Position numbers and translations under genes: made by a program. A stretch of DNA of 12,573 bases from an uncultured Fibrobacter sp. Its GTDB lineage: Bacteria > Fibrobacterota > Fibrobacteria > Fibrobacterales > Fibrobacteraceae. The stretch covers positions 1-12,573 of the forward strand of contig CALATK010000022.1 of NCBI GenBank assembly GCA_937891805.1, in the 5' to 3' direction. Shown here piece by piece: positions 8,101-12,573 of the stretch; within the stretch, counting starts at the first letter, position 1, and the number at the start of each line of letters is the position of its first letter. The notes beneath the pieces are model-generated. The model ran no database searches. It saw nothing but the letters and a program-made list of their open reading frames with translations, and was not told where the DNA came from.

Positions 8101-8665
8101 GACCATCGAGGATTCTACCGCCATTGATTTCCGAGAACAACCCGACGAAGGAATTAGTTTTGAAATTGTGGGTGTGGAACACCCGTATCATCCGGGACCG
8201 TTTTTGGAGCAGACTTCCAAGAAGGTTGTGGTCCGCAAGACATTCAATGCCGAAAATTACCCCGAAGGCAAATACGTTTTCAAGGTCCGCGCACAAGATG
8301 TCTTGGGCAATGTGGCCACCAAGACCTTGAATCTGGAACTGACCGAAGAAATGAAGTCCGGCTTGCAGGATGTTTTCAACATGCCGAACCCCATGGGCAA
8401 GAAGGGAACGACTTTCTATTTCAAGAACCTGGCCGTGAACCGCAATTCTACGGTGAACATCTTTATATACAATCAGAATGGCCGCCTGGTGAAGGTCATC
8501 AAAAATGCTGTTTCGGGCATGACCCGCTGGGATGGTCGTGACAATCACGGAAGGCTCTTGGCTAACGGGCTATACCATTATGTGGTCCGTAGCGAAGTGG
8601 AGGCTTCGGACGGGTTCAAAAAGAAAACTTGGACAAAGAAACAAAAATTGCTTATATCGAGGTAA
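5111..8665 (+). CDS. porU: PorU-like type IX secretion sortase (peptidase C25)
   Basis: A 1184-residue exported cysteine peptidase. In type IX secretion, PorU removes the C-terminal sorting domain of cargo at the outer membrane and attaches the cargo to the cell surface. Visible parts are a signal peptide (1-22, cut near VDA-S), an N-terminal beta-rich region, and a gingipain-type C25 domain from about 460 to 830. The C25 domain has LLLGSGHYDY (527-536), the catalytic His in YFGHGS (His699) and the catalytic Cys in NSFSC (Cys733). Later come Ig-like strands and a FlgD-like C-terminal domain (about 1085-1184) with WDGRD (1140-1144) and GLYHY. Length and ending agree with PorU (about 1,150-1,280 residues) better than with a secreted gingipain. 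The ATG at 5111 is preferred over an in-frame TTG at 5096, because the signal peptide starts there. The next gene starts 2 nt after its stop. Confidence 0.88.
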   Translation: MRLKWSTLLFALSCLAVSHVDASVTFIAQFAVGDKNVATFSEDGLYAVDFATIKKALVQNKRQGDLDGIQVEKLCVYAASPDTLSDKVPEKAKLEPDQTFEIPIEVRDKNGNGIFDNGDTLLFVGYGTSIWKRVDSEDPSFEMGKMDYFHSHSPYSFYQNFQLGWKSSGKGLRLNDYLKEPSGTGKSIEWMRYVRAEKETILRDTYFGREGDWESSSGREWFWLWHSRLDSTTYSNSDLVQPQVQNLPGRIAGGKEFLGVSYFPYRSLWRSYAEKPNDQKSDLEMSGKSYQERMDGVSFSMTVNGKKLTRSTATLMPGNTFRLDNPGLKDKGNSFGLTMLPNDYQFDRFDGYTLAYQWTPVVDSAEWLLPGRVSGVIQIPVGKDANLQVMKFLNFRQVGLLQVKNGVAKDSVAISDDVRYLVYKKNVYRNDLSVVGQIVKPAGVISDISRIDSRTEYLIVSPSEFLNGAVALGKFRSGGSAVTTIPTSVVAVEDIYARYTGGAVSPVAIRDYIAFAKTRCNKLKYVLLLGSGHYDYRGINTKLGPNYMPPYEKESVASDDFFGALDPGELILFGKYDLDVAVGRLPVSTEQELSHYMDKVREYEKVGLYDHSEWRSTLLLAADDALNSHIVDYTEHTKLQEMLARSIDSMATAQNHQWNLKKMYLLDYPADASGQKKDAVDDFINMINQGALITAYFGHGSMTDWASEGLLKPSYIAKISNRGRLTILNSFSCTVGRFDMGNARSLSEEFVLASQVGSIASIGSTRETFADYNEAFGRAFLISLLKTEGMLVGDAYRIAKNSVGEGYSRQRYNNELYVLIGEPVLQMPKASMKVSFDAEMDTLKALDKVKLSGNVSGMKDGYIGISLHEGKRSKRLFNGLDVEDDTVDVVFDGSLIHSQVVPVRGGRFETEFISPRKLSFGDTAARLSAWAYSSKDRAVGRFLKRKILISGVSTFADSIHDQTPPSIQVQTCYSGGINTSFADGESVKLQFPACLQVTIEDSTAIDFREQPDEGISFEIVGVEHPYHPGPFLEQTSKKVVVRKTFNAENYPEGKYVFKVRAQDVLGNVATKTLNLELTEEMKSGLQDVFNMPNPMGKKGTTFYFKNLAVNRNSTVNIFIYNQNGRLVKVIKNAVSGMTRWDGRDNHGRLLANGLYHYVVRSEVEASDGFKKKTWTKKQKLLISR

Positions 8666-8667
8666 AA

Positions 8668-9519
8668 ATGGATTTGCGTGAAAAACCTGGGAAGATTCAG
8701 AAACTGCTGGAATTGTTCTTGAGATTCCGCCTGATTTCGGTGGTACTTCTTGTTGTCTTGTCCGTGACTTTTGTGGCGACCCGCTGGCAGGCCATGGTCT
8801 CAATGCCGGTGGCCTCTTCGGAGTCTTTGGGAATGTGGTTGGCTGAACATGGGGGCTTTGCATCTCTGTGGCAGGGTGGCCAGTATCTCGCCGTTTCTGC
8901 GGTGGCCTTGGTGGTTCTGCTGTTTGTATTTGCGGGAATCCGTGGCGGGATTGCCGGCTTGTTTGGCCTCAGTGCCATGGTTTTTGCCTTGTACGCCTTG
9001 GGCGGTGCCGAAAGCATGGTCTTGATTTTCTATGGCGCGTTTGCCGGCGTGGCGCTGCTCCTTTTGCTCTTTGCAAAACTGGGTGTTGCCAATGTGCTTT
9101 TCCCCTTTGCCTTTAGCTGGGTGCTGTTGACTGCAATGGTAACGTTGTTGCCGGCCTTTGCTCCAGCCTATTTGCTATGGGCGGTTTTCTCCGCTGTCGG
9201 CTTTGCATCGGTCTTGGCTTTGGCCCTTGTCTCTGCAAAACATCTTGCCGAAGGGACTCCCCAGGCAGGAGCCCTGATCCGTAGCGGTAAAAAGCTGTTG
9301 GTCCCGGTGACGGTGTCGTCTTTTTTGGCGGTGGCGGCTTTGTTGTTCGATATGGACAAGTCGACCGTTTCTGGCGTGAAGGTGGCAGAAGCTGCCGTGT
9401 CGTGGCTTGCCTTCAACCTGTGGTTCTACGTTTTCTTGTTTCCGGTGGTTTCTTTTGCACCGTGGGAAAGGCTCCGTTCCAAGGAACGCAAAGTCAAGCT
9501 GAAAGAAAAGAAGAAGTAG
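8668..9519 (+). CDS. Integral membrane protein, about eight helices, coupled to porU
   Basis: A 283-residue polytopic membrane protein I cannot assign to a family. Hydrophobic segments at about 19-38, 72-90, 94-112, 114-136, 141-163, 165-190, 209-227 and 239-263 give eight helices, and a Lys/Arg-rich C-terminal tail (266-283) and a charged N-terminus both point to the cytoplasm. It starts two bases after the porU stop, with GAGG within the last porU codons as Shine-Dalgarno, so translation is probably coupled. I start at the ATG at 8668 rather than an upstream in-frame TTG inside porU, because the Shine-Dalgarno fits it. No GldL or PorL signature (two helices) is present. An inner-membrane partner of the secretion locus is possible but unsupported by a motif. 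Confidence 0.82.
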   Translation: MDLREKPGKIQKLLELFLRFRLISVVLLVVLSVTFVATRWQAMVSMPVASSESLGMWLAEHGGFASLWQGGQYLAVSAVALVVLLFVFAGIRGGIAGLFGLSAMVFALYALGGAESMVLIFYGAFAGVALLLLLFAKLGVANVLFPFAFSWVLLTAMVTLLPAFAPAYLLWAVFSAVGFASVLALALVSAKHLAEGTPQAGALIRSGKKLLVPVTVSSFLAVAALLFDMDKSTVSGVKVAEAAVSWLAFNLWFYVFLFPVVSFAPWERLRSKERKVKLKEKKK

Positions 9520-9529
9520 TACCCTCGTC

Positions 9530-9560
9530 ATGCAGAAACCCCTGTAAGGGGTTGAGGCAT
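9530..9560. repeat. Hairpin after the porU cluster, possible terminator
   Basis: AACCCCT (9537-9543) and AGGGGTT (9547-9553) pair around a GTA loop. The outer ATGC (9530-9533) and GCAT (9557-9560) extend the stem across a symmetrical 3x3 purine internal loop. It begins 11 nt after the membrane-protein stop. The T run is poor, so it is either a weak terminator or a REP-like palindrome. Confidence 0.55.
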
Positions 9561-9646
9561 CCAGTTTTGTGTCTTGATACCGTATTATTCGGTAAGAACC
9601 TTATGGCCTGGATCCTTCACTTTGCTAACGCTCCGTTCAGGATGAC
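9559..9646. repeat. Nested palindromes and REP-like element in convergent spacer
   Basis: ATCCAG (9559-9564) and CTGGAT (9608-9613) are inverted copies enclosing a TACCG/CGGTA hairpin (9578-9582, 9590-9594). The following stretch, 9610-9646, has the ATCCTTCA ... TTCAGGATGAC form that recurs in intergenic DNA of many bacterial genomes. That resemblance is recalled, not searched. The spacer 9520-9657 contains no gene and separates convergent genes. Confidence 0.45.
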
Positions 9647-9657
9647 AAGATGGAGGC

Positions 9658-10716
9658 TTACGAACAGCGCAGCACCTGGCCCGGGCGGATCATGTTGCTC
9701 TTGAGGCCGTTCAGCTGTTTGAGCCTGCGTATAGAAATCCCGTATTTCCGAGCAATCTTTCCGAGGCAGTCCCCGCGGCGCACCTTGTAGTAGCGGTGTT
9801 TGGAAAGTTCTTTCTGGTAAAAGTCCTCATTTTGCTGTAGGGCCACCGGGTCAATCTCTGTTTGCTCCCACCTGAATTTTCCGTTTTCGAAATCAAAGAC
9901 GGTGGAGGGGTCGATGTAGAGGCCGTTGTACCGCATCTCGAAATGCAGGTGCGCTCCGAAGGAACGTCCCGTGTTGCCGCCTATACCGATGGTGTCGCCT
10001 GCTTGCAGGGTATCGCCGACTTTTACATTCCATTTGGACAAGTGGGCGTACAGCGTGGTGAGGCCGTTTCCGTGGTCGAGAATCACGTACTTGCCGTAGC
10101 CCCTGCGGCGCCCCTGGTTCCGGGTCTTGACCACCTTGCCTGCGAAGGCGGCTACGATGGTGCGGTCTTCGCCGTGGCAGAGTCCCAAATCTACTCCACG
10201 GTGCATGCGGTAGGTTCGTATGCCGTAGGGGCCAGAGATGCGTCTGCTTTCGGAGGGCATGGCCGAGGCGGTCATATCCAGGAACAGGGACTTGACGGCG
10301 GAGTCCGCACTGGCGGAATCGGCGGCGGCCATGTCAGCGGCCAGTTCGGCGTCGGCTTCTTCGCTTTCGGCTCCCGATTCGCTTTCGGCGCCATCTTCGC
10401 CTTCTACGGCTAGGGAGTCGGCTTCGGCAACATCTTCTGTTTCTAGGTTTTCGGCCTCTATTTCGGCCAGCTCCTGCTGGATAAGTTTTTCGGCTTCGGT
10501 GAGCTCGACTGCACCAGCTGGATTTTCGACAGTTTCGGTGAGTTCCACCGTGCCTGCCGGATTTTCGGCGGTTTCGGCAGGAACTTCGCTTAAGGATTCA
10601 GCACTTGTTTCCGTAGGCTGCTCCACCAGGGGCACGGCATTTTCGGCCATGCCGTCTTCCTTTGCCCAGAGGCAGAGGGGGAGGGAGAACAGGAATATGG
10701 AAACGAAGCGTTTCAT
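9658..10716 (-). CDS. M23 (LytM) peptidase with acidic linker and C-terminal LysM
   Basis: A 352-residue exported cell-wall protein. After a signal peptide (1-18, cut near LWA-K) there is a long Ala/Glu/Ser-rich acidic linker (about 19-145). The M23 domain (about 155-270) has all the metal and catalytic residues: HRGVD (His172, Asp176), YAH (His225) and HLH (His256, His258). An active zinc endopeptidase or an amidase activator of the EnvC type are both possible; intact ligands favour activity. A LysM domain closes the protein (about 309-351: YYKVRRGDCLGKIARKYGIS start), which binds peptidoglycan glycan. The linker contains a diverged 39-bp duplication encoding ENPAG-VELTE twice. Start at 10716 follows a TATATTAG box by 10 nt, without a Shine-Dalgarno. 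It is convergent with the porU cluster and divergent from GlyRS. Confidence 0.92.
   Translation of the reverse strand: MKRFVSIFLFSLPLCLWAKEDGMAENAVPLVEQPTETSAESLSEVPAETAENPAGTVELTETVENPAGAVELTEAEKLIQQELAEIEAENLETEDVAEADSLAVEGEDGAESESGAESEEADAELAADMAAADSASADSAVKSLFLDMTASAMPSESRRISGPYGIRTYRMHRGVDLGLCHGEDRTIVAAFAGKVVKTRNQGRRRGYGKYVILDHGNGLTTLYAHLSKWNVKVGDTLQAGDTIGIGGNTGRSFGAHLHFEMRYNGLYIDPSTVFDFENGKFRWEQTEIDPVALQQNEDFYQKELSKHRYYKVRRGDCLGKIARKYGISIRRLKQLNGLKSNMIRPGQVLRCS
10498..10575. repeat. Tandem 39-bp duplication in the M23 acidic linker
   Basis: Two units with a period of 39 bp (10498-10536 and 10537-10575) are in frame within the M23 gene and give two 13-residue copies of the pattern ENPAG(T/A)VELTE. 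The copies differ at several third positions and at two residues, so the duplication is not recent. Confidence 0.7.
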
Positions 10717-10726
10717 AGATGTGTGG

Positions 10727-10734
10727 CTAATATA
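10727..10734 (-). promoter_or_regulatory. -7-like box before the M23 gene
   Basis: On the minus strand TATATTAG lies 10 nt before the ATG at 10716, fitting TAnnTT(T/A)G. The leader would be about five bases. No TTG element is seen at the usual distance, so this is a partial match. Confidence 0.4.
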
Positions 10735-10860
10735 GAATAATTGTTAGGGATTAGAGGGGGGAGGATTTTAAACGAAAGAACTCCCGCCTGTTTGCCCTTG
10801 TTAGGTATGTTTTTTTGCTATTTCCTGTTTACTAACCACTAGCCACTAGCCTCTATTTTC
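10735..10860. other. Divergent intergenic region, no gene
   Basis: Between the boxes of the M23 and GlyRS genes there is no credible coding region. It holds an 8-bp direct repeat TTGTTAGG (10741-10748 and 10798-10805), a weak GGGAG/CTCCC pairing, a T-rich stretch near 10811, and the heptamer repeat described separately. Confidence 0.6.
10831..10851 (+). repeat. Heptamer tandem repeat ACTARCC x3
   Basis: ACTAACC (10831-10837), ACTAGCC (10838-10844) and ACTAGCC (10845-10851) are three consecutive heptamers ending nine bases before the TAAATTTG box of GlyRS. They occupy the place where the -33 element would normally lie. Confidence 0.75.
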
Positions 10861-10889
10861 TAAATTTGCTCGCATAAAAATCAAAAGGA
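10861..10889 (+). promoter_or_regulatory. GlyRS -7 box and Shine-Dalgarno
   Basis: TAAATTTG (10861-10868) is identical to the typA box. Transcription would begin near 10874. AAAAGGA (10883-10889) precedes the ATG at 10897 by seven bases and is a reasonable Shine-Dalgarno. A TTG element at the expected upstream spacing is missing. Confidence 0.5.
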
Positions 10890-10896
10890 CTCTAAA

Positions 10897-12279
10897 ATGG
10901 CAAAGAAAGTTCAGGATGCCCTCAAGGACATCATCTCCCTCTGCAAGCGCCGCGGTTTCATTTTCCCCGGTTCCGAAATTTACGACGGCCTCGCCAACAC
11001 CTGGGACTACGGTCCGTATGGCGTGGAACTGAAGCGCAACATCAAGAACCTCTGGTGGAAGAAGTTTGTGACCAGCCGCCAGGATGTGCTCGGTCTCGAC
11101 AGCTCTATTCTCTTGAACCCCCGCGTCTGGAAGGCCTCTGGCCACGTGGGCAACTTCTCTGACCCGCTGGTGGACTGCCTCGCTTGCCACGAACGTTTCC
11201 GTGCCGACCAACTTTTGGAAGACAAGCTCGGCGAAGGCTGCTGCGCCGGCAAGAACTTTGACGAAGTCCACCAGATGATGATGGACAACAAGATTGAATG
11301 CCCGACCTGCGGCAAGACCGACTGGACCAAGCCCCGCGCATTCAACCTGATGTTCCAGACCGAAATCGGCGTGATCGAAGGCGAAGGCAACAAGGTGTAC
11401 CTCCGTCCGGAAACCGCCCAGGGTATCTTCGTTGACTTCAAGAACATTGTCGATAATGTCCGCCCGCGCATCCCGTTCGGTGTGGGCCAGATCGGTAAGA
11501 GCTTCCGTAACGAAATTACTCCGGGTAACTTCATCTTCCGTACCCGCGAATTCGAACAGATGGAACTGGAATTCTTCTGCGAACCCGGTACAGATCTGGA
11601 ATGGCTGGATTACTGGAGAACATACTGCAAAAACTTCCTGCTGAGCCTGGGCATGACAGAAGACAGAATGAGACTGAGAGACCACTCTCCTGAAGAACTG
11701 TCTCACTACTCCAAAGGCACAACAGATATCGAATACAGATTCCCCTTCGGCTGGGGCGAACTGTGGGGCATTGCTGACAGAACAGACTATGACCTGACAT
11801 GCCACCAGAACACAAGCGGCGAAGATATGACATACTTCGATCAGGCAAAGAACGAAAAATACGTTCCTTACTGCATCGAACCTTCCGTTGGTGCGGACCG
11901 TGTCACACTGGCATTCCTGTGTGATGCTTACCACGAAGAAGAAGTGGGCGAAAATGATGTAAGAACAGTACTGAAATTCCATCCTGCGCTGGCTCCCATC
12001 AAAGCGGCTGTACTGCCTCTGAGCAAAAAGCTGGCAGAACAGGCTGGTGAAGTTTACGCAATGATCGCAAAAGAATTCAACTGTGATTACGATGATGCAG
12101 GTTCTATCGGTAAGAGATACAGAAGACAGGACGAAGCTGGTACACCTTTCTGTATCACATACGACTTTGATTCCGTAGAAGACCAGTGCGTAACTGTTCG
12201 TGACAGAGACACAATGGAACAGGTGAGAATGCCTATCGCTGATCTGGTATCCTACCTGAAAGAAAAAATGGAATTCTAA
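10897..12279 (+). CDS. glyQS: Glycine--tRNA ligase, single-chain type (mosaic codon usage)
   Basis: A class II aminoacyl-tRNA synthetase that charges tRNA-Gly, of the homodimeric (alpha2) kind rather than the alpha2beta2 kind. It is 460 residues and complete, near the usual size of bacterial members. Visible are WDYGP (36-40), two CxxC pairs (94/97 and 135/138) of a zinc-binding insertion, RPETAQG (170-176), motif 2 around FRNE (203-206), REFEQME (217-223), and motif 3 GADRV (332-336). The C-terminal anticodon-binding domain is at about 365-460. Codon use changes abruptly after residue about 217-231: Arg is 14 of 14 CGY before and 12 of 14 AGA after; Thr 8 ACC and 1 ACT before, 14 ACA and 1 ACT after; Leu 10 of 17 CTC before and 18 of 18 CTG after. 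The function is clear; the unity of the gene is in doubt. Confidence 0.93.
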   Translation: MAKKVQDALKDIISLCKRRGFIFPGSEIYDGLANTWDYGPYGVELKRNIKNLWWKKFVTSRQDVLGLDSSILLNPRVWKASGHVGNFSDPLVDCLACHERFRADQLLEDKLGEGCCAGKNFDEVHQMMMDNKIECPTCGKTDWTKPRAFNLMFQTEIGVIEGEGNKVYLRPETAQGIFVDFKNIVDNVRPRIPFGVGQIGKSFRNEITPGNFIFRTREFEQMELEFFCEPGTDLEWLDYWRTYCKNFLLSLGMTEDRMRLRDHSPEELSHYSKGTTDIEYRFPFGWGELWGIADRTDYDLTCHQNTSGEDMTYFDQAKNEKYVPYCIEPSVGADRVTLAFLCDAYHEEEVGENDVRTVLKFHPALAPIKAAVLPLSKKLAEQAGEVYAMIAKEFNCDYDDAGSIGKRYRRQDEAGTPFCITYDFDSVEDQCVTVRDRDTMEQVRMPIADLVSYLKEKMEF

Positions 12280-12284
12280 TTGGA

Positions 12285-12330
12285 GCTTTGCCCCAAACCC
12301 CAGCAGGGAAATGATTTCCCTGCACCCTCA
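12285..12330. repeat. Composite palindromic repeat, unit A
   Basis: GCTTTGCCCC (12285-12294) is followed by a perfect hairpin with 9-bp arms GCAGGGAAA (12303-12311) and TTTCCCTGC (12315-12323) around TGA, then CACCCTCA (12323-12330). The same three modules recur in order in unit B, the first in inverted orientation. Confidence 0.65.
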
Positions 12331-12333
12331 TTT

Positions 12334-12352
12334 GCAAAAACTGCGTTTTTGC
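12334..12352. repeat. Perfect 8-bp hairpin
   Basis: GCAAAAAC (12334-12341) and GTTTTTGC (12345-12352) pair around TGC. Confidence 0.7.
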
Positions 12353-12370
12353 GGGGATAATATTTGAATC

Positions 12371-12404
12371 AAAAAGGCTCGGAAGTATTTCCGAGTCTTT
12401 TTTT
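12371..12404. terminator. Intrinsic terminator of GlyRS
   Basis: CTCGGAA (12378-12384) pairs with TTCCGAG (12389-12395) around GTAT, extended by G-T, G-C and an A5/T5 stretch. A run of seven T follows (12398-12404). The A run on the left side makes it usable on both strands. It lies about 90 nt after the GlyRS stop, between repeat units A and B. Confidence 0.85.
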
Positions 12405-12434
12405 GCGCCGCAGGCAAATAGGGTTCCAAGCATT

Positions 12435-12513
12435 GCGGCAACGCCGCTAGCCTAGGGGCAAAGCCCCAATGGGGAATGATTCCCTTGGTGGGAGTTTGAG
12501 GGTGACACCCTCA
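12435..12513. repeat. Composite palindromic repeat, unit B, with extra hairpins
   Basis: Four hairpins stand in line: GCGGC-AAC-GCCGC (12435-12447), GGGGC-AAA-GCCCC (12455-12467), GGGAA-TGA-TTCCC (12472-12484, flanked by CCAA and TTGG) and TGAGGGTG-A-CACCCTCA (12497-12513). GGGGCAAAGC (12455-12464) is the exact inverse of the start of unit A, and CACCCTCA is a direct repeat of its end. Confidence 0.65.
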
Positions 12514-12545
12514 GAAAGAATATGATAAAATAGAAATGAGGTGAT
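12502..12545 (+). promoter_or_regulatory. Sigma70-like promoter and strong Shine-Dalgarno of the last gene
   Basis: GTGACA (12502-12507), 18 nt, and TAAAAT (12526-12531) resemble a -35/-10 pair; TATGAT (12521-12526) is an alternative -10. GAGGTGAT (12538-12545) is fully complementary to the 3' end of 16S rRNA and lies three bases before the ATG at 12549. The palindrome at 12497-12513 overlaps the -35 and could be an operator. Confidence 0.5.
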
Positions 12546-12548
12546 AAC

Positions 12549-12573
12549 ATGAAAAAATTCGAAGGCTTTCGGC
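12549..12573 (+). CDS. Start of an unidentified gene (cut by window edge)
   Basis: Eight codons are visible, MKKFEGFR, plus one base. The strong Shine-Dalgarno immediately upstream supports a real start. The opening resembles the beginning of some cytoplasmic GH5-type glycosidases that continue with a Gly-Val-Asn-Leu-Gly-Gly-Trp motif, but eight residues cannot establish this. Confidence 0.55.

Larger units (their letters stand above)
11548..12573 (+). other. Segment of foreign codon style, from mid-GlyRS to right edge
   Basis: From the switch zone (11548-11589) to the edge, the DNA differs from the rest: AGA, ACA, CTG, CCT and AAA codons, then many short hairpins, a sigma70-like promoter and an 8-nt anti-Shine-Dalgarno match. 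The rest of the window instead shows TAnnTT(T/A)G boxes and often no Shine-Dalgarno. The left boundary falls in the conserved [11 protein letters not shown] region right after motif 2. It is either transferred DNA or a join between two genomes. Confidence 0.6.

Noticed and set aside
7748..8548. Minus-strand frame of 266 codons within porU
   Set aside because: No domain or ribosome site; the porU strand carries catalytic residues and a C-terminal domain across it.
10238..10735. Plus-strand Ser/Ala-rich reading frame
   Set aside because: It is the complement of the Ala/Glu-rich linker of the M23 protein; the composition explains it.
11548..11590. Frameshift or gene fusion in GlyRS
   Set aside because: The frame is continuous and all class II motifs are in the right order and spacing, so the break is in codon style only.
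10846..11982. Minus-strand reading frame of 378 codons
   Set aside because: Antisense to glycyl-tRNA synthetase, rich in His, Val and Phe in the way typical of shadow frames.
12233..12433. Small minus-strand frame after GlyRS
   Set aside because: It overlaps the GlyRS end, the terminator and hairpins, and no Shine-Dalgarno or recognisable sequence supports it.
12285..12513. CRISPR-like array
   Set aside because: The repeats are palindromes of differing sequence with no constant repeat and spacer lengths, and no cas gene is nearby.

Overview
The window most resembles a Fibrobacter-type genome (FCB superphylum). Three things point there: a PorU-like C25 peptidase typical of type IX secretion; repeated promoter-like boxes of the form TAnnTT(T/A)G, close to the Bacteroides -7 consensus; and several genes whose start lies only 4 to 10 bases after such a box with no Shine-Dalgarno sequence. 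The assignment rests on these features and general gene style, not on a database search.

Layout. 1-1021 (minus) is the N-terminal 340 codons of the ribosome-associated GTPase TypA/BipA, cut by the left edge. Divergent from it, 1144-1602 (plus) encodes a small acidic protein with a receiver-like fold. A bidirectional terminator (about 1610-1653) separates that gene from a convergent lipoprotein gene with a lamin-tail domain (1668-2897, minus). Next on the minus strand is a short GGQ-motif release-factor-like protein (2978-3448). Divergent from it runs a tightly spaced plus-strand cluster: a lipoprotein (3467-4201), an exported protein (4217-5086), the PorU-like sortase (5111-8665) and an eight-helix membrane protein (8668-9519). 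A hairpin-rich convergent spacer (9520-9657) follows, then an M23/LysM cell-wall peptidase (9658-10716, minus), a divergent intergenic region with a heptamer repeat, and glycyl-tRNA synthetase (10897-12279, plus). The right end holds a dense array of hairpins (12285-12513) and the first eight codons of another gene (12549 onward).

How the genes fit together. The centre is an envelope locus. PorU would remove the C-terminal sorting domain of type IX cargo at the outer membrane. The two unknown exported proteins before it and the polytopic inner-membrane protein after it (2-nt gap) are candidate partners. The M23/LysM protein acts on peptidoglycan. TypA, the GGQ protein and GlyRS belong to translation.

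The most striking signal is inside glycyl-tRNA synthetase. Codons change abruptly between about 11548 and 11590: Arg goes from 14 of 14 CGY to 12 of 14 AGA, Thr from ACC to ACA, and Leu from mostly CTC to 18 of 18 CTG, while the protein stays full length and in frame. The downstream DNA also looks different: a hairpin array, a sigma70-like promoter and an 8-nt Shine-Dalgarno match. The right-hand ~1 kb is therefore either horizontally acquired DNA joined by recombination within the gene, or an assembly join between two organisms. This must be resolved before the right end is trusted. I see no CRISPR array, transposase, tRNA, rRNA or recognisable defence system.
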